Shown here: piece by piece, positions 1 to 12,613 of the stretch
Numbering within the stretch: position 1 is the first letter of the stretch
Layout of the letters: every line of letters starts with the position of its first letter
Assembly: GCA_949318235.1 (NCBI GenBank)
Contig: CASGGR010000034.1
Span: forward strand, 1,317,501 to 1,381,500
DNA from: Ecdyonurus torrentis
Lineage: Eukaryota > Arthropoda > Insecta > Ephemeroptera > Heptageniidae
Reading direction: 5' to 3'
Length of the DNA: 64,000 nucleotides
The notes under the pieces: generated by a model
The model's database searches: none
The model's input: only the letters and a program-made list of their open reading frames with translations
Told to the model about the DNA's origin: nothing
Program-made: the position numbers and the translations under genes

Positions 1-3000
1 TAATAAAGCTACAGGCTTGCGGTTTGAACTAAAATGTAGGACTAACAGACTTGCAAAGAAAAGGTTATTACACCTTAATCGCACCAATGCAAACTTTCGC
101 AGTTATAGAGAATCTCAGTGCTTTCTCATCGTACTTTTCAGACTGTAAATACGATTTTTGATTATATCTCCGAAACTAATAAAGCTACAGGCTTGCGGTT
201 TGAACTAAAATGTAGGACTAAAAGACTTGCAAAGAAAAGGTTAATACACCTTAATCGCTCCAATGCAAACTTTCGCAGTTATAGAGAATCTCAGTGCTTT
301 CTCATTATACTTTTCAGACTGTGAATACGATTTTTGATGATATCTCTGAAACTAATAAAGCTACAGGCTTGCGGTTTGAACTTAAATGTAGGACTAACAG
401 ACTTTCAAAGAAAATGTTATTACACCTTAATCACTCCAATGCAAACTTTCGCAGTTATAGAAAATCTCTGTGCTTTCTCATTGTACTTTTTAGACGATGA
501 ATAAGATTTTTGATGATATATCCGAAACTAATAAAGCTACAGGCTTGCGGTTTGATTTAAAATGTAGGACTAACAGACTTGCAAAAAAAAGGTTATTACA
601 CCTTAATCGCTCCAATGTAAACTTTCGCAGTTATAGAGAATCTCAGTGCTTTCTCGAAGTACCTTTCAGACTGTGAATACGATTTTTGATGATATCTCCG
701 AAACTAATAAAGCTACAGGCTTGCTGTTTGAACTAAAATGTAGGACTAACAAAATGGCAAAGAAAAGGTTATTACACCTTAATCGCTCCAATGCAAACTT
801 TCGCAGTTATAGAGAATCTCAGTGCTTTCTCATTGTACTTTTTAGACTGTGAATATAATTTTTGATGATATCTCTGAATTTAATAAAGCTACAAGCTTGC
901 GGTTTGAACTTAAATGTAGGACTAACAGACTTGCAAAGAAAAGGTTATTACTACTTAATCGCTCGAAGGCAAACTTGCGCAGTTATAGGGAATCTCAGTG
1001 CTTTCTCATCTTACTTTTCGGATTGTGAATACGATTTTTGATGATATCTCCGAAACTAATAAAGCTACAAGCTTGCGGTTTGAACCTTAATGTACTAATA
1101 ACAGACTTGCAAAGAAAAGGTTATTACACCCTAATTGCTCCAATGCAAACTTGCGCAGTTATAGAGAATCTCAGTGCGTTCTAATCATACTTTTCGGACT
1201 GTGAATACGATTTTTGATGATATCTCCGAAACTAATAAAGCTACAAGCTTGCGGTTTGAACCTTATTGTACTACTAACAGACTTGCAAGAAAAAGGTTAT
1301 TACACCTTAATCGCACCAATGCAAACTTTCGCAGTTATAGAGAATCTAAGTGCTTTCTCATCGTACTTTTCAGACTGTGAATACGATTTTTGATGATATC
1401 TCCGAAACTAATAAAGCTACAGGTTTACGGTTTTAACTAAAATGTAGCACTAACAGACTTGCAAAGAAAAGGTTATTACACCTTAATCGCTCCAATGCAA
1501 ACTTTCGCAGTTATAGAGAATCTCAGTGCTTTCACATTGTACTTTTTAGACTGTGAATAAGATTTTTGATGATATCTCTGAAACTAGTAAGGCTACAGGC
1601 TTGTGGTTTGAACTAAAATGTAGGACTAACAGACTTGCAAAGAAAAGGTTATTACACCTTAATCGCTCCAATGCAAACTTTCGCAGTTATAGAGAATCTC
1701 AGTGCTTTTTCATCGTACTTTTCAGACTGTGAATACGATTTTTGATGATATCACCGAAACTAATAAAGCTACAGGCTTGCGGTTTGAACTAAAATGTAGG
1801 ACTAACAGACTTGCAAAGAAAAGGTTATTACACCTTAATCGCACCAATGCAAACTTTCGCAGTTATAGAGAATCTCAGTGCTTTCTCATTGTACTATTCA
1901 GACTGTAAATACGATTTTTGATTATATCTCCGAAACTAATAAAGCTACAGGCTTGCGGTTTGAACTAAAATGTAGGACTAAAAGACTTGCAAAGAAAAGG
2001 TTAATACACCTTAATCGCTCCAATGCAAACTTTCACAGTTATAGAGAATCTCAGTGCTTTCTCATTGTACTTTTCAGACTGTGAATACGATTTTTGATGA
2101 TATCTCTGAAACTAATAAAGCTACAGGCTTGCGGTTTGAACTTAAATGTAGGACTAACAGACTTTCAAAGAAAATGTTATTACACATTAATCACTCCAAT
2201 GCAAACTTTCGCAGTTATAGAAAATCTCAGTGCTTTCTCATTGTACTTTTTAGACGATGAATAAGATTTTTGATGATATCTCCGAAACTAATAAAGCTAC
2301 AGGCTTGCGGTTTGAACTAAAATGCAGAACTAACAGACTTGCAAAGAAAATGTTATTACACCTTAATCGCTCCAATGTAAACTTTCGCAGTTATAGAGAA
2401 TCTCAGTGCTTTCTCATAGTACCTTTCAGACTGTGAATACGATTTTTAATGATATCTCCGAAACTAATAAAGCTACAGGCTTGCGGTTTGAACTTAAATG
2501 TAGAACTAACAGACTTGCAAAGAAAAGGTTATTACACATTAATCGCTCCAATGCAAACTTTCGCAGTTATAGAGAATCTCAGTGCTTTCTCATTGTACTT
2601 TTTAGACTGTGAATAAGATTTTTGATGATATCTCTAAATTTAATAAAGCTACAAGCTTGCGGTTTGAACTTAAATGTAGGACTAACAGACTTGCAAAGAA
2701 AAGGTTATTACACCTTAATCGCTCGAAGGCAAACTTGCGCAGTTATAGGGAATCTCAGTGCTTTCTCATCGTACTTTTCGGATTGTGAATACGATTTTTG
2801 ATGATATCTCCGAAACTAATAAAGCTACAAGCTTGCAGTTTGAACCTTAATGTACTACTAACAGACTTGCAAAGAAAAGGTTATTACACCTTAATCGCTC
2901 CAATGCAAACTTTCGCAGTTATAGAGAATTTCAGTGCTTTCACATTGTACTTTTTAGACTGTGAATACGATTTTTGATGATATCTCTGAATTTAATAAAG

Positions 3001-3344
3001 CTACAGGCTTGCTGTTTGAACTAAAATGTAGGACTAACAGACTTGCAAAGAAAAGGTTATTACACCTTAATCGCACCAATGCAAACTTTCGCAGTTATAG
3101 AGAATCTCAGTGCTTTCACATTGTACTTTTTAGACTGTGAATAAGAATTTTAATGATATCTCTGAAACTAGTAAAGCTACAGGCTTGCGGTTTGAACTAA
3201 AATGTAGTACTAACAGACTTGCAAAGAAAAGGTTATAACACCTTAATCGCTCCAATGCAAACTTTCGCAGTTATAGAGAATCTCAGTGCTTTCTCATCGT
3301 ACTTTTCAGACTGTTAATACGATTTTCGATGATATCTCCGAAAC
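1..3344. repeat. 19-monomer higher-order repeat, copy 1 (region A)
   Basis: Base 1 aligns with base 3,345, and 19 x 176 = 3,344. Diagnostic variants recur at the same places in copy 3: an A-run GCAAAAAAAAGG near 583, CTTTCTCGAAGTACC near 651, ACAAAATGGCAAAG near 748, and CTTTTTCATCG near 1,705. These make the copy recognisable as one unit made of 19 distinguishable monomers. The unit mixes HindIII-type monomers (ACAAGCTTGCGG) with GGCTTGC-type monomers. Confidence 0.9.
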
Positions 3345-5808
3345 TAATAAAGCTACAGGCTTGCGGTTTGAACTAAAATGTAGGACTAACAGACTTGCAA
3401 AGAAAAGGTTATTACACCTTAATCGCACCAATGCAAACTTTCGCAGTTATAGAGAATCTCAGTGCTTTCTCATCGTACTTTTCAGACTGTAAATACGATT
3501 TTTGATTATATCTCCGAAACTAATAAAGCTACAGGCTTGCGGTTTGAACTAAAATGTAGGACTAAAAGACTTGCAAAGAAAAGGTTAATACACCTTTATC
3601 GCTCCAATGCAAACTTTCGCAGTTATAGAGAATCTCAGTGCTTTCTCATTATACTTTTCAGACTGTGAATACGATTTTTGATGATATCTCTGAAACTAAT
3701 AAAGCTACAGGCTTGCGGTTTGAACTTAAATGTAGGACTAACAGACTTTCAAAGAAAATGTTATTACACCTTAATCACTCCAATGCAAACTTTCGCAGTT
3801 ATAGAAAATCTCTGTGCTTTCTCATTGTACTTTTTAGACGATGAATAAGATTTTTGATGATATATCCGAAACTAATAAAGCTACAGGCTTGCGGTTTGAT
3901 TTAAAATGTAGGACTAACAGACTTGCAAAAAAAAGGTTATTACACCTTAATCGCTCCAATGTAAACTTTCGCAGTTATAGAGAATCTCAGTGCTTTCTCG
4001 AAGTACCTTTCAGACTGTGAATACGATTTTTGATGATATCTCTGAAACTAGTAAGGCTACAGGCTTGTGGTTTGAACTAAAATGTAGGACTAACAGACTT
4101 GCAAAGAAAAGGTTATTACACCTTAATCGCTCCAATGCAAACTTTCGCAGTTATAGAGAATCTCAGTGCTTTTTCATCGTACTTTTCAGACTGTGAATAC
4201 GATTTTTGATGATATCACCGAAACTAATAAAGCTACAGGCTTGCGGTTTGAACTAAAATGTAGGACTAACAGACTTGCAAAGAAAAGGTTATTACACCTT
4301 AATCGCACCAATGCAAACTTTCGCAGTTATAGAGAATCTCAGTGCTTTCTCATTGTACTATTCAGACTGTAAATACGATTTTTGATTATATCTCCGAAAC
4401 TAATAAAGCTACAGGCTTGCGGTTTGAACTAAAATGTAGGACTAAAAGACTTGCAAAGAAAAGGTTAATACACCTTAATCGCTCCAATGCAAACTTTCAC
4501 AGTTATAGAGAATCTCAGTGCTTTCTCATTGTACTTTTCAGACTGTGAATACGATTTTTGATGATATCTCTGAAACTAATAAAGCTACAGGCTTGCGGTT
4601 TGAACTTAAATGTAGGACTAACAGACTTTCAAAGAAAATGTTATTACACATTAATCACTCCAATGCAAACTTTCGCAGTTATAGAAAATCTCAGTGCTTT
4701 CTCATTGTACTTTTTAGACGATGAATAAGATTTTTGATGATATCTCCGAAACTAATAAAGCTACAGGCTTGCGGTTTGAACTAAAATGCAGAACTAACAG
4801 ACTTGCAAAGAAAATGTTATTACACCTTAATCGCTCCAATGTAAACTTTCGCAGTTATAGAGAATCTCAGTGCTTTCTCATAGTACCTTTCAGACTGTGA
4901 ATACGATTTTTAATGATATCTCCGAAACTAATAAAGCTACAGGCTTGCGGTTTGAACTTAAATGTAGAACTAACAGACTTGCAAAGAAAAGGTTATTACA
5001 CATTAATCGCTCCAATGCAAACTTTCGCAGTTATAGAGAATCTCAGTGCTTTCTCATTGTACTTTTTAGACTGTGAATAAGATTTTTGATGATATCTCTA
5101 AATTTAATAAAGCTACAAGCTTGCGGTTTGAACTTAAATGTAGGACTAACAGACTTGCAAAGAAAAGGTTATTACACCTTAATCGCTCGAAGGCAAACTT
5201 GCGCAGTTATAGGGAATCTCAGTGCTTTCTCATCGTACTTTTCGGATTGTGAATACGATTTTTGATGATATCTCCGAAACTAATAAAGCTACAAGCTTGC
5301 AGTTTGAACCTTAATGTACTACTAACAGACTTGCAAAGAAAAGGTTATTACACCTTAATCGCTCCAATGCAAACTTTCGCAGTTATAGAGAATTTCAGTG
5401 CTTTCACATTGTACTTTTTAGACTGTGAATACGATTTTTGATGATATCTCTGAATTTAATAAAGCTACAGGCTTGCTGTTTGAACTAAAATGTAGGACTA
5501 ACAGACTTGCAAAGAAAAGGTTATTACACCTTAATCGCACCAATGCAAACTTTCGCAGTTATAGAGAATCTCAGTGCTTTCACATTGTACTTTTTAGACT
5601 GTGAATAAGAATTTTAATGATATCTCTGAAACTAGTAAAGCTACAGGCTTGCGGTTTGAACTAAAATGTAGTACTAACAGACTTGCAAAGAAAAGGTTAT
5701 AACACCTTAATCGCTCCAATGCAAACTTTCGCAGTTATAGAGAATCTCAGTGCTTTCTCATCGTACTTTTCAGACTGTTAATACGATTTTCGATGATATC
5801 TCCGAAAC
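3345..5808. repeat. 14-monomer deletion derivative of the 19-mer HOR, copy 2
   Basis: Same unit as copies 1 and 3 but 880 bp (five monomers) shorter. The monomer starting at 3,990 is a hybrid: its left part (CTCGAAGTACC) matches the monomer at 646 and its right part (CTCTGAAACTAGTAAGGC, GGCTTGTGG) matches the monomer at 1,526. The switch lies within the shared stretch 4,025-4,042. This copy also has a private change, CACCTTTATCGC near 3,592, where copies 1 and 3 read CACCTTAATCGC. Confidence 0.9.
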
Positions 5809-8800
5809 TAATAAAGCTACAGGCTTGCGGTTTGAACTAAAATGTAGGACTAACAGACTTGCAAAGAAAAGGTTATTACACCTTAATCGCACCAATGCAA
5901 ACTTTCGCAGTTATAGAGAATCTCAGTGCTTTCTCATCGTACTTTTCAGACTGTAAATACGATTTTTGATTATATCTCCGAAACTAATAAAGCTACAGGC
6001 TTGCGGTTTGAACTAAAATGTAGGACTAAAAGACTTGCAAAGAAAAGGTTAATACACCTTAATCGCTCCAATGCAAACTTTCGCAGTTATAGAGAATCTC
6101 AGTGCTTTCTCATTATACTTTTCAGACTGTGAATACGATTTTTGATGATATCTCTGAAACTAATAAAGCTACAGGCTTGCGGTTTGAACTTAAATGTAGG
6201 ACTAACAGACTTTCAAAGAAAATGTTATTACACCTTAATCACTCCAATGCAAACTTTCGCAGTTATAGAAAATCTCTGTGCTTTCTCATTGTACTTTTTA
6301 GACGATGAATAAGATTTTTGATGATATATCCGAAACTAATAAAGCTACAGGCTTGCGGTTTGATTTAAAATGTAGGACTAACAGACTTGCAAAAAAAAGG
6401 TTATTACACCTTAATCGCTCCAATGTAAACTTTCGCAGTTATAGAGAATCTCAGTGCTTTCTCGAAGTACCTTTCAGACTGTGAATACGATTTTTGATGA
6501 TATCTCCGAAACTAATAAAGCTACAGGCTTGCTGTTTGAACTAAAATGTAGGACTAACAAAATGGCAAAGAAAAGGTTATTACACCTTAATCGCTCCAAT
6601 GCAAACTTTCGCAGTTATAGAGAATCTCAGTGCTTTCTCATTGTACTTTTTAGACTGTGAATATAATTTTTGATGATATCTCTGAATTTAATAAAGCTAC
6701 AAGCTTGCGGTTTGAACTTAAATGTAGGACTAACAGACTTGCAAAGAAAAGGTTATTACTACTTAATCGCTCGAAGGCAAACTTGCGCAGTTATAGGGAA
6801 TCTCAGTGCTTTCTCATCTTACTTTTCGGATTGTGAATACGATTTTTGATGATATCTCCGAAACTAATAAAGCTACAAGCTTGCGGTTTGAACCTTAATG
6901 TACTAATAACAGACTTGCAAAGAAAAGGTTATTACACCCTAATTGCTCCAATGCAAACTTGCGCAGTTATAGAGAATCTCAGTGCGTTCTAATCATACTT
7001 TTCGGACTGTGAATACGATTTTTGATGATATCTCCGAAACTAATAAAGCTACAAGCTTGCGGTTTGAACCTTATTGTACTACTAACAGACTTGCAAGAAA
7101 AAGGTTATTACACCTTAATCGCACCAATGCAAACTTTCGCAGTTATAGAGAATCTAAGTGCTTTCTCATCGTACTTTTCAGACTGTGAATACGATTTTTG
7201 ATGATATCTCCGAAACTAATAAAGCTACAGGTTTACGGTTTTAACTAAAATGTAGCACTAACAGACTTGCAAAGAAAAGGTTATTACACCTTAATCGCTC
7301 CAATGCAAACTTTCGCAGTTATAGAGAATCTCAGTGCTTTCACATTGTACTTTTTAGACTGTGAATAAGATTTTTGATGATATCTCTGAAACTAGTAAGG
7401 CTACAGGCTTGTGGTTTGAACTAAAATGTAGGACTAACAGACTTGCAAAGAAAAGGTTATTACACCTTAATCGCTCCAATGCAAACTTTCGCAGTTATAG
7501 AGAATCTCAGTGCTTTTTCATCGTACTTTTCAGACTGTGAATACGATTTTTGATGATATCACCGAAACTAATAAAGCTACAGGCTTGCGGTTTGAACTAA
7601 AATGTAGGACTAACAGACTTGCAAAGAAAAGGTTATTACACCTTAATCGCACCAATGCAAACTTTCGCAGTTATAGAGAATCTCAGTGCTTTCTCATTGT
7701 ACTATTCAGACTGTAAATACGATTTTTGATTATATCTCCGAAACTAATAAAGCTACAGGCTTGCGGTTTGAACTAAAATGTAGGACTAAAAGACTTGCAA
7801 AGAAAAGGTTAATACACCTTAATCGCTCCAATGCAAACTTTCACAGTTATAGAGAATCTCAGTGCTTTCTCATTGTACTTTTCAGACTGTGAATACGATT
7901 TTTGATGATATCTCTGAAACTAATAAAGCTACAGGCTTGCGGTTTGAACTTAAATGTAGGACTAACAGACTTTCAAAGAAAATGTTATTACACATTAATC
8001 ACTCCAATGCAAACTTTCGCAGTTATAGAAAATCTCAGTGCTTTCTCATTGTACTTTTTAGACGATGAATAAGATTTTTGATGATATCTCCGAAACTAAT
8101 AAAGCTACAGGCTTGCGGTTTGAACTAAAATGCAGAACTAACAGACTTGCAAAGAAAATGTTATTACACCTTAATCGCTCCAATGTAAACTTTCGCAGTT
8201 ATAGAGAATCTCAGTGCTTTCTCATAGTACCTTTCAGACTGTGAATACGATTTTTAATGATATCTCCGAAACTAATAAAGCTACAGGCTTGCGGTTTGAA
8301 CTTAAATGTAGAACTAACAGACTTGCAAAGAAAAGGTTATTACACATTAATCGCTCCAATGCAAACTTTCGCAGTTATAGAGAATCTCAGTGCTTTCTCA
8401 TTGTACTTTTTAGACTGTGAATAAGATTTTTGATGATATCTCTAAATTTAATAAAGCTACAAGCTTGCGGTTTGAACTTAAATGTAGGACTAACAGACTT
8501 GCAAAGAAAAGGTTATTACACCTTAATCGCTCGAAGGCAAACTTGCGCAGTTATAGGGAATCTCAGTGCTTTCTCATCGTACTTTTCGGATTGTGAATAC
8601 GATTTTTGATGATATCTCCGAAACTAATAAAGCTACAAGCTTGCAGTTTGAACCTTAATGTACTACTAACAGACTTGCAAAGAAAAGGTTATTACACCTT
8701 AATCGCTCCAATGCAAACTTTCGCAGTTATAGAGAATTTCAGTGCTTTCACATTGTACTTTTTAGACTGTGAATACGATTTTTGATGATATCTCTGAATT

Positions 8801-9152
8801 TAATAAAGCTACAGGCTTGCTGTTTGAACTAAAATGTAGGACTAACAGACTTGCAAAGAAAAGGTTATTACACCTTAATCGCACCAATGCAAACTTTCGC
8901 AGTTATAGAGAATCTCAGTGCTTTCACATTGTACTTTTTAGACTGTGAATAAGAATTTTAATGATATCTCTGAAACTAGTAAAGCTACAGGCTTGCGGTT
9001 TGAACTAAAATGTAGTACTAACAGACTTGCAAAGAAAAGGTTATAACACCTTAATCGCTCCAATGCAAACTTTCGCAGTTATAGAGAATCTCAGTGCTTT
9101 CTCATCGTACTTTTCAGACTGTTAATACGATTTTCGATGATATCTCCGAAAC
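5809..9152. repeat. 19-monomer higher-order repeat, copy 3
   Basis: Full-length 3,344-bp unit. It carries all 19 monomer types of copy 1 in the same order, including the five missing from copy 2. In the stretches I compared by eye (around 5,926-6,600 against 118-800) it reads the same as copy 1. Confidence 0.9.
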
Positions 9153-10644
9153 TAATAAAGCTACAGGCTTGCGGTTTGAACTAAAATGTAGGACTAACAG
9201 ACTTGCAAAGAAAAGGTTATTACACCTTAATCGCACCAATGCAAACTTTCGCAGTTATAGAGAATCTCAGTGCTTTCTCATCGTACTTTTCAGACTGTAA
9301 ATACGATTTTTGATTATATCTCCGAAACTAATAAAGCTACAGGCTTGCGGTTTGAACTAAAATGTAGGACTAAAAGACTTGCAAAGAAAAGGTTAATACA
9401 CCTTAATCGCTCCAATGCAAACTTTCGCAGTTATAGAGAATCTCAGTGCTTTCTCATTATACTTTTCAGACTGTGAATACGATTTTTGATGATATCTCTG
9501 AAACTAATAAAGCTACAGGCTTGCGGTTTGAACTTAAATGTAGGACTAACAGACTTTCAAAGAAAATGTTATTACACCTTAATCACTCCAATGCAAACTT
9601 TCGCAGTTATAGAAAATCTCTGTGCTTTCTCATTGTACTTTTTAGACGATGAATAAGATTTTTGATGATATATCCGAAACTAATAAAGCTACAGGCTTGC
9701 GGTTTGATTTAAAATGTAGGACTAACAGACTTGCAAAAAAAAGGTTATTACACCTTAATCGCTCCAATGTAAACTTTCGCAGTTATAGAGAATCTCAGTG
9801 CTTTCTCGAAGTACCTTTCAGACTGTGAATACGATTTTTGATGATATCTCCGAAACTAATAAAGCTACAGGCTTGCTGTTTGAACTAAAATGTAGGACTA
9901 ACAAAATGGCAAAGAAAAGGTTATTACACCTTAATCGCTCCAATGCAAACTTTCGCAGTTATAGAGAATCTCAGTGCTTTCTCATTGTACTTTTTAGACT
10001 GTGAATATAATTTTTGATGATATCTCTGAATTTAATAAAGCTACAAGCTTGCGGTTTGAACTTAAATGTAGGACTAACAGACTTGCAAAGAAAAGGTTAT
10101 TACTACTTAATCGCTCGAAGGCAAACTTGCGCAGTTATAGGGAATCTCAGTGCTTTCTCATCTTACTTTTCGGATTGTGAATACGATTTTTGATGATATC
10201 TCCGAAACTAATAAAGCTACAAGCTTGCGGTTTGAACCTTAATGTACTAATAACAGACTTGCAAAGAAAAGGTTATAACACCCTAATTGCTCCAATGCAA
10301 ACTTGCGCAGTTATAGAGAATCTCAGTGCGTTCTAATCATACTTTTCGGACTGTGAATACGATTTTTGATGATATCTCCGAAACTAATAAAGCTACAAGC
10401 TTGCGGTTTGAACCTTATTGTACTACTAACAGACTTGCAAGAAAAAGGTTATTACACCTTAATCGCACCAATGCAAACTTTCGCAGTTATAGAGAATCTA
10501 AGTGCTTTCTCATCGTACTTTTCAGACTGTGAATACGATTTTTGATGATATCTCCGAAACTAATAAAGCTACAGGTTTACGGTTTTAACTAAAATGTAGC
10601 ACTAACAGACTTGCAAAGAAAAGGTTATTACACCTTAATCGCTC
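9153..10644. repeat. 19-mer HOR, partial copy 4, right end of region A
   Basis: Follows copy 3 at the 3,344-bp spacing with few changes, for example GGTTATAACACCC near 10,272 against GGTTATTACACCC in copy 3. It stops matching in the monomer at 10,678: GCAAAATTTCGC near 10,650, then GATGATGTCTCTG near 10,722, where the HOR has GATGATATCTCTG. From there the array continues with region-B subtypes. Confidence 0.8.
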
Positions 10645-10853
10645 CAATGCAAAATTTCGCAGTTATAGAGAATCTCAGTGCTTTCACATTGTACTTTTTA
10701 GACTGTGAATAAGATTTTTGATGATGTCTCTGAAACTAGTAAAGCTACAGGCTTGCGGTTTAAACTAAAATGTAGGACTAACAGACTTGCAAAGAAAAGG
10801 TTATTACACCTTAATCGCTCCAATGCAAACTTTCGCAGTTATAGAGAATCTCA

Positions 10854-12613
10854 GTGCTTTCTCATCGTACTTTTCAGACTGTGAATACGATTTTCGATGA
10901 TATCTCCGAAAGTAATAAAGCTACAGGCTTGCTGTTTGAACTAAAATGTAGGACTAAAAGACTTGCAAAGAAAAGGTTATTACACCTTAATCGCTCCAAT
11001 GCAAACTTTCGCAGTTATAGAGAATCTCAGTGCTTTCTCATTGTACTTTTTAGACTGTGAATAAGATTTTTGATGATATCTCTGAATTTAATAAAGCTAC
11101 AGGCTTGCGGTTTGAACTTAAATGTAGGACTAACAGACTTGCAAAGCAAAGGTTATTACACCTTAATCGCTCGAAGGCAAACTTGCGCAGTTATAGGGAA
11201 TCTCAGTGCTTTCTCATCGTACTTTTCGGATTGTGAATACGATTTTTGATGATATCTCCGAAACTAATAAAGCTACATGCTTGCGGTTTAAACCTTAATG
11301 TACTACTAACAGACTTGCAAAGAAAAGGTTATTACACCTTAATCGCTCCAATGCACAATTTCGCAGTTATAGAGAATCTCAGTGCTTTCACATTGTACTT
11401 TTTAGACTGTGAATACGATTTTTGATGATATCTCTGAATTTAATAAAGCTACAGGCTTGCTGTTTGAACTAAAATGTAGGACTAACAGACTTGCAAAGAA
11501 AAGGTTATTACACCTTAATCGCACCAATGCAAACTTTCGCAGTTATAGAGAATCTCAGTGCTTTCACATTGTACTTTTTAGACTGTGAATAAGAATTTTG
11601 ATGATATCTCTGAAACTAGTAAAGTTACAGGCTTGCGGTTTGAACTAAAATGTAGTACTAACAGACTTGCAAAGAAAAGGTTATAACACCTTAATCGCTC
11701 CAATGCAAACTTTCGCAGTTATAGAGAATCTCAGTGCTTTCTCATCGTACTTTTCAGACTGTGAATACGATTTTCGATGATATCTCCGAAAGTAATAAAG
11801 CTACAGGCTTGCTTTTTGAACTAAAATGTAGGACTAATAGACTTGCAAAGAAAAGGTTATTACACCTTAATCGCTCCAATGCAAACTTTCGCAGTTATAG
11901 AGAATCTCAGTGCTTTCTCATTGTACTTTTTAGACTGTGAATAAGATTTTTGATGATATCTCTGAATTTAATAAAGCTACAGGCTTGCGGTTTGAACTTA
12001 AATGTAGGACTAACAGACTTGCAAAGAAAAGGTTATTACACCTTAATCGCTCGAAGGCTAACTTGCGCAGTTATAGGGAATCTCAGTGCTTTCTCATCGT
12101 ACTTTTCGGATTGTGAAGACGATTTTTGATGATATCTCCGAAACTAATAAAGCTACAAGCTTGCGGTTTGAACCTTAATGTACTACTAACAGACTTGCAA
12201 AGAAAAGGTTATTACACCTTAATCGCTCCAATGCAAACTTTCGCAGTTATAGAGAATCTCAGTGCTTTCACATTGTACTTTTTAGACTGCGAATACGATT
12301 TTTGATGATATCTCTGAATTTAATAAAGCTACAGGCTTGCTGTTTGAACTAAAATGTAGCACTAACAGACTTGCAAAGAAAAGGTTATTACACCTTAATC
12401 GCACCAATGCAAACTTTCGCAGTTATAGAGAATCTCAGTGCTTTCACATTGTACTTTTTAGACTGTGAATAAGAATTTTGATGATATCTCTGAAACTAGT
12501 AAAGCTACAGGCTTGCGGTTTGAACTAAAATGTAGTACTAACAGACTTGCAAAGAAAAGGTTATAACACCTTAATCGCTCCAATGCAAACTTTTGCAGTT
12601 ATAGAGAATCTCA
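10854..12613. repeat. 5-monomer HOR, two tandem copies (880 bp each)
   Basis: Monomers at 10,854, 11,030, 11,206, 11,382 and 11,558 recur in order at 11,734, 11,910, 12,086, 12,262 and 12,438. Shared subtype marks are GAAAGTAATAAAGC, GAATTTAATAAAGC, TTCGGATTGTGAA, CTTTCACATTG and AAGAATTTTGATG. Copies differ by scattered substitutions, for example GTGAAGACG near 12,115 against GTGAATACG. The same five-monomer theme occurs inside the region-A 19-mer near 2,582-3,286, so it looks like an older building block. Confidence 0.75.
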
